A stretch of DNA of 45,599 bases from the NCBI RefSeq assembly GCF_001440395.1, contig NZ_LLXZ01000028.1, positions 1 through 45,599 on the forward strand, written 5' to 3'. Position numbers and translations under genes: made by a program. Source of the stretch: Bradyrhizobium jicamae. GTDB taxonomy: Bacteria > Pseudomonadota > Alphaproteobacteria > Rhizobiales > Xanthobacteraceae. Positions 10,680 to 17,926 of this stretch are shown here, in pieces (the first letter of the stretch is position 1; each line of letters begins with the position of its first letter). The notes under the pieces were generated by a model. It searched no databases. It was not told the DNA's origin and saw only the letters and a program-made list of their open reading frames with translations.

Positions 10680-10711
10680 TAAGGTAATTCATTCGCTCAC
10701 AGGAGGATCCG

Positions 10712-11902
10712 ATGGATCTCGCTTTCAGCAAGGAAGAAATCGCGTTTCGTGAGGAGGTCAGGGCCTTCTTCCGGGACAACGTGCCGCCGGAGACGCGGCG
10801 CAAGATGGTCGAGGGGCGTCACCTCTCCAAGGACGAGATGATCGCCTGGTGGCGCATCCTGAACAAGAAGGGTTGGGGCGTCTCGCACTGGCCGAAGGAA
10901 TATGGCGGCACGGGCTGGACGTCGGTGCAGCACTACATCTTCAACGAAGAGCTGCAGATGCATCCGGCGCCGGCGCCGCTCGCCTTCGGCGTCAGCATGG
11001 TCGGCCCGGTCATCTACACCTTCGGCAACGAGAAGCAGAAGCAGCAGTACCTGCCGCGCATCGCCAATGTCGACGACTGGTGGTGCCAGGGTTTCTCCGA
11101 GCCCGGCTCGGGATCGGACCTCGCCTCGCTGAAAACCAAGGCCGAGCGCAAGGGCGACAAATACATCATCAATGGCCAGAAGACCTGGACCACGCTGGCC
11201 CAGCACGCCGACATGATCTTCTGCCTCTGCCGCACCGACACCAATGCGAAGAAGCAGATGGGCATCTCCTTCATCGTGTTCGACATGAAGTCGAAGGGCG
11301 TCACCGTGCGTCCGATCGAGACCATCGACGGCGGCCATGAGGTCAACGAAGTCTTCTTTGACGATGTCGAGGTGCCGGTCGAGAATTTGATCGGCGAGGA
11401 GAACAAGGGCTGGGATTACGCCAAATTCCTGCTCGGCAATGAGCGCACCGGCATCGCCCGCGTCGGCGTCTCCAAGGAGCGGCTGCGTCGCATCAAGGAT
11501 CTCGCCTCCAAGGTCGAATCCAACGGCAAGCCGGTGATCGAGGATCAAGGCTTCCGCGAGAAGCTCGCCGCCTGCGAGATCGAGCTGAAGGCGCTCGAGC
11601 TCACCCAGCTCCGCGTCGTCGCCGACGAAGGCAAGCATGGCAAGGGCAAGCCCAATCCGGCGTCGTCGGTGCTGAAGATCAAGGGCTCGGAAATCCAGCA
11701 GACCACCACCGAACTCCTGATGGAAGGGATCGGGCCGTTCGCCGCACCCTACGACGTGCATGGCGATGACGGCTCCAACGAGACCATGGACTGGACCGCC
11801 CAGATCGCGCCGAGCTACTTCAACAACCGCAAGGTCTCGATCTACGGCGGCTCCAACGAGATCCAGCGCAACATCATCACCAAGGCGGTGCTGGGGTTGT
11901 GA
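10712..11902 (+). CDS. pimC: Acyl-CoA dehydrogenase, large subunit (PimC-like)
   Basis: 396 aa flavoprotein of the acyl-CoA dehydrogenase family. The N-terminal helical domain, the FAD/substrate segment CQGFSEPGSGSDLASLKTKA and the C-terminal IYGGSNEIQRNIITKAVLGL block are present. A strong AGGAGG precedes the ATG at 10712. At the position of the MCAD catalytic base (YEGT) this protein has Gly379 (YGGS), so the base must come from elsewhere or from the partner subunit. With the following gene it matches the large/small pimeloyl-CoA dehydrogenase pair. It is separated from pimD by a 198-bp gap holding a palindromic element. Confidence 0.92.
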   Translation: MDLAFSKEEIAFREEVRAFFRDNVPPETRRKMVEGRHLSKDEMIAWWRILNKKGWGVSHWPKEYGGTGWTSVQHYIFNEELQMHPAPAPLAFGVSMVGPVIYTFGNEKQKQQYLPRIANVDDWWCQGFSEPGSGSDLASLKTKAERKGDKYIINGQKTWTTLAQHADMIFCLCRTDTNAKKQMGISFIVFDMKSKGVTVRPIETIDGGHEVNEVFFDDVEVPVENLIGEENKGWDYAKFLLGNERTGIARVGVSKERLRRIKDLASKVESNGKPVIEDQGFREKLAACEIELKALELTQLRVVADEGKHGKGKPNPASSVLKIKGSEIQQTTTELLMEGIGPFAAPYDVHGDDGSNETMDWTAQIAPSYFNNRKVSIYGGSNEIQRNIITKAVLGL

Positions 11903-11911
11903 TCTCTTCTC

Positions 11912-12036
11912 CCTCGCCCCGCTCTTGCGGGGAGAGGGTCGGGGTGAGGGGCCTCTCTCCGAGCAATGATTGTCGGGAGACCTGTACCCCCTCACCCGGC
12001 GCTGCGCGCCGACCTCTCCCCGCAAGCGGGGAGAGG
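11912..12036. repeat. Palindromic intergenic element between pimC and pimD
   Basis: Arm CTTGCGGGGAGAGG (11924-11937) pairs perfectly with 12013-12026. The outer part CCTCGCCCCGC (11912-11922) pairs with 12026-12036 with one mismatch, and inner arms GGGTGAGGGG and CCCCTCACCC pair as well. It belongs to the CTCTCCCC class, also seen at 21857-21996 and related to 14273-14443. It could act as a processing site or attenuator between the two dehydrogenase subunits. Confidence 0.85.
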
Positions 12037-12100
12037 TTGAGATGCCCGCGGCGTATGTCAGTGGAAATTCTAGTGACGACGTGTAGTCAGGGAAAAGAAC

Positions 12101-13243
12101 ATGGATTTTGATTTGTCCGAGGAGCAGCGCCTTCTCAAGGAAAGCATCGACGGTCTCTTGACCGACTCCTACGATTTCGATGCGCGCAAGAAGTACCAGA
12201 AGGAAAAGGGCGGCTGGAGCAAGGCCGTCTGGGGCAAGCTCGCCGAGCAGGGCTTGCTGGGCCTGCCGTTCGCGGAAGCCGATGGCGGCTTCGGCGCCGG
12301 CGCGGTCGAGACCATGATCGTGATGGAAGCGCTCGGCAAGGCGCTGGTGCTGGAGCCGTATCTGGCGACCGTGGTGATCGGCGGCGGCTTCCTGCGCCAT
12401 GGCGGCTCGGCCGAGCAGAAAGCCCAGCATATCCCCGGCATTATCGATGGCAGCAAGACCTTTGCGTTCGCGCAGCTCGAAAAGAACTCGCGCTACGATC
12501 TCGGCGATGTCGCAACCACCGCCAAGAAGAAGGGCGCAGGCTGGGTCATCGACGGCGAGAAATTCGTCGTGCTGAACGGCGAGAACGCCGACACCCTCAT
12601 TGTCACCGCGCGCACCAAGGGCGGCCAGCGCGACAAGAGCGGCATCGGTGTGTTCCTTGTGCCGGCGAACGCCAAGGGCGTCACCCGCAAGGGCTATCCG
12701 ACCCAGGACGGCCTGCACGCGGCTGATATCACCTTCACCGGCGTCGAGGTGGGCGCAGATGCTGCGATCGGCGATCCCGAGAACGGTCTCGCCCTGATCG
12801 AGCGCGTGGTGGACGAAGCCCGCACCGCGATGTGCGCGGAAGCCGTCGGCGCGATGGATGAATCGCTGAAGTCGACCGTCGAATATCTCAAGACGCGAAA
12901 GCAGTTCGGCGTTGCTATCGGCAGCTTCCAGACCCTGCAGCACCGCGCCGCCGACATGTTCGTTGCCCTCGAACAGGCCCGCAGCATGTCGATGTTCGCG
13001 ACCATGGCGGCCGACTTCGACAGCGCCAAGGAGCGCGCGACCGCGGTCGCCGCCGCCAAGGTGCAGATCGGCAAATCCGGCAAGTTCATCGGCCAGCAGT
13101 CGATCCAGCTTCACGGCGGCATCGGCATGACCCAGGAAGCCAAGATCGGCCACTACTTCAAGCGGCTGACCATGATCGAGAATACGTTTGGCGACACCGA
13201 CTACCACCTCCGCCGCGTCACCGATGCGGGCGGGTTGGTGTAA
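12101..13243 (+). CDS. pimD: Acyl-CoA dehydrogenase, small subunit (PimD-like)
   Basis: 380 aa acyl-CoA dehydrogenase family protein, more divergent than PimC. It has the N-terminal DFDLSEEQRLLKESI start, a middle beta domain, and the C-terminal helical domain with QLHGGIGMTQEAKIGHYFKRL. The end reads MIENTFGDTDYHLRR; Glu360 may align with the catalytic Glu that PimC lacks (tentative). AGGGAAAAGAAC precedes the ATG at 12101. Adjacent unequal subunits of this type usually form heteromeric dehydrogenases. It oxidises an acyl-CoA to the enoyl-CoA for PimF; the electron acceptor would be ETF, not encoded here. Confidence 0.9.
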   Translation: MDFDLSEEQRLLKESIDGLLTDSYDFDARKKYQKEKGGWSKAVWGKLAEQGLLGLPFAEADGGFGAGAVETMIVMEALGKALVLEPYLATVVIGGGFLRHGGSAEQKAQHIPGIIDGSKTFAFAQLEKNSRYDLGDVATTAKKKGAGWVIDGEKFVVLNGENADTLIVTARTKGGQRDKSGIGVFLVPANAKGVTRKGYPTQDGLHAADITFTGVEVGADAAIGDPENGLALIERVVDEARTAMCAEAVGAMDESLKSTVEYLKTRKQFGVAIGSFQTLQHRAADMFVALEQARSMSMFATMAADFDSAKERATAVAAAKVQIGKSGKFIGQQSIQLHGGIGMTQEAKIGHYFKRLTMIENTFGDTDYHLRRVTDAGGLV

Positions 13244-13259
13244 GGCGCGTTACCCGTAG

Positions 13260-13327
13260 CCCGGATGAGCGCAGCGACATCCGGGACCACTCTAGCACCG
13301 CCCCGGATGTCGCTTCGCTCATCCGGG
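13260..13327. repeat. Long inverted repeat downstream of pimD
   Basis: Arms of 26 bp (13260-13285 and 13302-13327; beginning CCCGGATGAGCG and ending CGCTCATCCGGG) with one mismatch around a 16-nt loop. It is immediately followed by an unrelated element at 13341-13450. It could also end pim transcription. Confidence 0.85.
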
Positions 13328-13340
13328 ATACAGAATCCTC

Positions 13341-13450
13341 GTCATGGCCGGGCTTCGTCCCGGCCATCCACGTCTTGGCGGCAAAGAAAGACGTGGATGC
13401 CCGGGTCATCTAGCGCGAAGACGCGCTTCGCGCTTTTGCCCGGGCATGAC
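13341..13450 (-). repeat. Two-hairpin dispersed element, inverted copy with enlarged loop
   Basis: Invariant hairpin ATGGCCGGG/CCCGGCCAT (13344-13352 with 13359-13367), bridging arms around CCACGTCTT and AAGACGTGG, then a hairpin ATGCCCGGG/CCCGGGCAT whose loop holds a GCGCGAAG...CTTCGCGC palindrome. Ends are GTCAT...ATGAC. The same family is at 16651, 17191 and 42232, but here the invariant hairpin comes first, so the copy is inverted. Confidence 0.85.
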
Positions 13451-13491
13451 GAACGAGAACGACAACGAACAAAACAAAAGGGAACTCGCTC

Positions 13492-14265
13492 GTGAAAAAC
13501 ACCCCGTTCGATCTCACCGGGAAGGTCGCCATCATCACCGGCTCCAGCCGCGGCATCGGCCGCTCTTCCGCTGAACTGCTGGCCAAGCTCGGCGCCAAAG
13601 TCGTGATCTCCAGCCGCAAGGCCGACGCCTGCCACGAAGTGGCAGAGGGCATCAAGAAAGCCGGCGGCGACGCCCATGTCATTCCCTGCAACATCTCCCG
13701 TCGCGAGGAAGTCGAGGCGCTGGTTGCGGGCACCACCAAGCATTACGGCAAGGTCGACATCCTCGTCTGCAACGCCGCGGTGAATCCGTATTACGGCCCG
13801 CTGCTCGACATCAAGGACGAAGCCTTCGACAAGATCATGGGCAGTAACGTCAAGAGCAACATCTGGCTCTGCGCGCTGGCGATCCCGCAAATGGCGGAGC
13901 GCGGCAACGGCTCGGTGGTGATCATCTCGTCCATCGGGGGCATGCGCGGTTCCACCGTGATCGGTGCCTACGGCATTTCGAAAGCAGCCGATTTCGCGCT
14001 GTGCCGCAGCCTCGCCGGCGAATGGGGCCCGAAGGGCGTCCGCGTCAACTGCGTGGCGCCGGGCCTCGTCAAAACCGATTTCGCAAGGGCGTTGTGGGAA
14101 GATCCGGAAAACTTGAAGCGCCGCACATCAGGTACGCCGCTCCGCCGCATCGGCGAGCCCGATGAAATCGCCGGTGCGGTCGCCTACCTGGCGTCCGACG
14201 CCTCGACCTTCATGACCGGCCAGACCATCGTGGTCGACGGCGGCGTGACGACAGCAGCGACGTGA
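13492..14265 (+). CDS. SDR family NAD(P)-dependent oxidoreductase
   Basis: 257 aa classical short-chain dehydrogenase. The cofactor motif TGSSRGIG is at residues 16-23, CNAAV (variant of NNAG) at 93-97, catalytic Ser147, Tyr160 and Lys164 (YGISK), and the C-terminal SDASTFMTGQTIVVDGG is typical of FabG-like SDRs. The GTG start at 13492 has AAGGGAA upstream; no ATG fits. Same strand as pimD but separated by 248 bp holding two palindromic elements, so membership of the pim operon is uncertain. It may reduce a 3-oxoacyl or other carbonyl intermediate; the substrate cannot be deduced. Confidence 0.9.
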   Translation: MKNTPFDLTGKVAIITGSSRGIGRSSAELLAKLGAKVVISSRKADACHEVAEGIKKAGGDAHVIPCNISRREEVEALVAGTTKHYGKVDILVCNAAVNPYYGPLLDIKDEAFDKIMGSNVKSNIWLCALAIPQMAERGNGSVVIISSIGGMRGSTVIGAYGISKAADFALCRSLAGEWGPKGVRVNCVAPGLVKTDFARALWEDPENLKRRTSGTPLRRIGEPDEIAGAVAYLASDASTFMTGQTIVVDGGVTTAAT

Positions 14266-14272
14266 TCTCTTA

Positions 14273-14443
14273 CCCTCCCCTGGAGGGGGAGGGTCGGCTC
14301 ATATTGAGCGCAGCGAAATATGAGTCGGGGTGGGGTGACGGTCTCTCCACTCGAACAGTGCCCGAGTTGAGAGACCGTCACCCCACCCCGTCACGCATCT
14401 CGCTTCGCTCGATCCGTGCCGACCCTCCCCCTCCAGGGGAGGG
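14273..14443. repeat. Composite 171-bp hairpin element between SDR and glpK
   Basis: Outer perfect 26-bp arms (14273-14298 and 14418-14443, CCCTCCCCTGG type). Inner 28-bp arms (14326-14353 and 14363-14390) with one mismatch and a 9-nt loop. The middle pairs GAGCGCAGCG with CGCTTCGCTC. Almost the whole unit can fold into one long rod. It lies 7 bases after the SDR stop codon and may serve as its terminator. Confidence 0.88.
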
Positions 14444-14535
14444 GTGAAGATCGTGGCCCGCTCTGTCCAACTTGACCTTCGCCCCCCAATCGGATTGCTT
14501 CAGGCAACCAACAATCCTCCCGGGGAAGCAACGTC

Positions 14536-16035
<1,500 letters not shown>

Positions 16036-16041
16036 CCTCGG

Positions 16042-16635
16042 ATGATCCTGCCCGACGGCTATTCCGACATCCCCGCCGGCAAGGTCGCCGCCATCGTCAC
16101 ACATCTGGAGATGACCGCGCGCCCCGTACCGCGCGCCGATCCCGCGGGCGCGTGGACGCTGCGCCGGGTCGAGACGCCGCCGCTCGACTGGTTTCGCGAT
16201 CTCTATCGCCGCGTCGGCGAGGAATGGCTGTGGTTCTCGCGGATACGAATGCCCGATGCCGAGCTTACGGCACGGCTGCATTCGCCGCAGCTCGAAGTCT
16301 ACGCGATGGTCGATGGCAACAGCGATGAAGGCCTGTTAGAGCTGGATTTCCGCGAACCCGGCCACTGCGAGATCGGGATGTTCGGCGTCACCGCAAGACT
16401 GGTCGGCACCGGCGCTGGCCGCTGGCTGATGAACCGCGCGCTGGAAATCGCATGGTCGCGGCCGGTCGAGCGTGTCTGGCTGCACACCTGCACCTTCGAT
16501 CATCCCGCCGCGCTCGCCTTCTACCAGCGCTCGGGCTTTCGCGCCTGCCGGCGCCAGATCGAGGTGAGAGACGATCCCAGACTCGACGGTACCGCGCCGC
16601 GCGATGTGGCGCGGCATGTGCCGGTGATTGAGTGA
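16042..16635 (+). CDS. GNAT family N-acetyltransferase
   Basis: 197 aa acetyltransferase. The acetyl-CoA pyrophosphate-binding motif reads RLVGTGAGRWLM at residues 119-130. It is preceded by the beta-4 strand CEIGMFGV and followed by the typical VWLHTCTFDHPAALAFYQRSGFRACRR (beta-5/helix-4 region). The first 90 residues vary. It starts six bases after the glpK stop, with GAGGGGGAG near the glpK end as a plausible ribosome site. The acceptor substrate is unknown; the tight link to glpK is unusual and may be only transcriptional. Confidence 0.9.
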   Translation: MILPDGYSDIPAGKVAAIVTHLEMTARPVPRADPAGAWTLRRVETPPLDWFRDLYRRVGEEWLWFSRIRMPDAELTARLHSPQLEVYAMVDGNSDEGLLELDFREPGHCEIGMFGVTARLVGTGAGRWLMNRALEIAWSRPVERVWLHTCTFDHPAALAFYQRSGFRACRRQIEVRDDPRLDGTAPRDVARHVPVIE

Positions 16636-16650
16636 AGTATACTCTCAACC

Positions 16651-16739
16651 GTCATCACCGGGCTTGTCCCGGTGATCCACGTCTTACTTTCGCACAAAGA
16701 GGAACGCACGTGGATGGCCGGGCCAAGCCCGGCCATGAC
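16651..16739 (+). repeat. Two-hairpin dispersed element between convergent GNAT and DUF6636 genes
   Basis: Variable hairpin ATCACCGGG/CCCGGTGAT (16654-16662 with 16668-16676), then CCACGTC and its partner GACGTGG-like arm, then the invariant hairpin ATGGCCGGGC/GCCCGGCCAT. Ends GTCAT...ATGAC. It occupies the convergent gap and may end both transcripts. Confidence 0.87.
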
Positions 16740-16753
16740 TGAGAGAGGCATGC

Positions 16754-17170
16754 CTAAAATATTTCCCGCTTTGCTCTTGCCAGCGAGAACCCGCGACGAT
16801 CGGTGTTGAAGCAGGTGATCCCCGTCTGCTCCGACTTGCACGTAAACCCGCCGCGCTGCCAGACCTCGCCATAGCCTAGCACCGGCAGCGATTTGTCCAT
16901 CACGGTGTCGCCGTGGCAGATGCGTGCGGCCGCGCCCTTGGCGTTCATCTCGAAGGCGCCGCCGTAGTCGAGTTCGCAATCGGCGGGGCGGCGCGGCCTG
17001 CTTTCCATGACGCTGATGTCGCAACGGAGCACGTTCTGCTTGTCGTAATCGAAATATTGGCAGGCGACGTTCTTGGATGGTGACTGGAAGCCGGTTGGGG
17101 CTGATTGAGCGTGCGACGTGGCAGCAAGTGTCAGCAAGAACAGCGCGGCCGGTGGCAGTGAACGCAACAT
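16754..17170 (-). CDS. Small exported DUF6636-like protein
   Basis: 138 aa with a signal peptide (hydrophobic core LPPAALFLLTLAATSHA, likely cut before QSAP). The mature part has FQSPSKNVACQYFDYDKQNVLRCDI, then a cysteine-bearing CELDYGGAF, ICHGDTV, FTCKSEQTGITCFN and GFSLARAK. The six-cysteine spacing and the SPS-N-xC...RCDI...C...GF.LAR pattern match what I recall of the DUF6636 family; function unknown, probably periplasmic with disulfides. Start ATG 17170 has AGGAA upstream; an upstream TTG at 17176 is in frame. Same-family palindromic elements lie in direct orientation on both sides, and the upstream one ends only about 20 bp from the start codon. Confidence 0.8.
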   Translation of the reverse strand: MLRSLPPAALFLLTLAATSHAQSAPTGFQSPSKNVACQYFDYDKQNVLRCDISVMESRPRRPADCELDYGGAFEMNAKGAAARICHGDTVMDKSLPVLGYGEVWQRGGFTCKSEQTGITCFNTDRRGFSLARAKREIF

Positions 17171-17190
17171 GGTCAATTCCTGGCTCGGAT

Positions 17191-17274
17191 GTCATGCCCG
17201 GACTTGATCCGGGCATCCATCAAACTAAGATTCTATCTGAAGAAGAATGGATGGCCGGGTCAAGCCCGGCCATA
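17191..17274 (+). repeat. Two-hairpin dispersed element upstream of the DUF6636 gene
   Basis: Variable hairpin ATGCCCGGA/TCCGGGCAT (17194-17202 with 17208-17216), a shorter diverged bridge (CCAT...ATGG), and the invariant hairpin ATGGCCGGG/CCCGGCCAT. It lies in the divergent gap between the DUF6636 and GST genes, where their promoters must be, in the same orientation as the copy at 16651. Confidence 0.85.
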
Positions 17275-17296
17275 GCAAGCTGAGAGTACACGAATC

Positions 17297-17926
17297 ATGA
17301 TCCTGATCGGCCAGTTCGACTCCCCCTTCGTTCGCCGTGTCGCCATCGCCATGCGTCTCTATGGTGTCGAATTTGAGCACAGACCGTGGTCGACCTTCGG
17401 CGACGCCGACAAGCTCGCGGCCCACAATCCGCTGCGGCGGGTGCCGACGCTGGTGCTGGACAGCGGCGAGGCGCTGATCGAGAGCGCGATGATGCTGGAT
17501 TATCTCGACGATCGCGTCGGACCTGAGAAAGCGATGATCGCGCGGAGCGGCGAAGCGCGCTGGCGGCATTTGCGCATCTGTGCGCTGGCGATGGGGCTCG
17601 GCGACAAGGGGGTTAGCCTGTTGTACGAGCGCGTGCTCCGCAAGGAAAAGCAGCTCGATCTCTGGGTCGCGCGCTGCAAAACGCAGATTGCGGGCGTGCT
17701 GGAGGTGCTGGAAAAGGAGCGGGCCACGGTCAAGACGCCGTACTGGTTCGGCGAGAAGATCGGCCATGCCGATATCGCGGTGGCCTGCGTGCTGCGCTTC
17801 ACCGGCGAGGCGCATCCCACGTTGTTCGGCGATCGCTATCCCGCGCTGAAGGCGCATTCCGGGCGGTGCGAGGCGCTGCCGCCGTTTAAGGAAATCGTGC
17901 AGGCGCTGGCGCCGCCGAAGGGCTAG
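17297..17926 (+). CDS. Glutathione S-transferase family protein
   Basis: 209 aa. The N-terminal thioredoxin-like domain (about 1-80) has SPFVRRVAIAMRLYGVEFEH with Ser9 as likely catalytic residue, NPLRRVPTLVLDSGEALIESAMMLDYLDD containing the cis-Pro and the Glu-Ser glutathione-binding pair. The helical C-terminal domain has FGEKIGHADIAVACVLRF, the usual N-capping Asp motif. Substrate unknown. The gene is convergent with the bacteriophytochrome gene and the two stop codons share the bases CTAG at 17923-17926. Confidence 0.92.
   Translation: MILIGQFDSPFVRRVAIAMRLYGVEFEHRPWSTFGDADKLAAHNPLRRVPTLVLDSGEALIESAMMLDYLDDRVGPEKAMIARSGEARWRHLRICALAMGLGDKGVSLLYERVLRKEKQLDLWVARCKTQIAGVLEVLEKERATVKTPYWFGEKIGHADIAVACVLRFTGEAHPTLFGDRYPALKAHSGRCEALPPFKEIVQALAPPKG

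Noticed and set aside
10697..13207. An 836-codon open frame on the minus strand opposite pimC and pimD
   Set aside because: It runs antisense across two well-conserved dehydrogenase genes, has low-complexity Ala/Arg/Asp/Leu-rich composition and no recognisable domain; long antisense frames are common in high-GC DNA.
12101..13243. PimD as a degenerate pseudogene of pimC
   Set aside because: It is full-length with an intact frame and good ribosome site, and unequal adjacent subunits are normal in this family.
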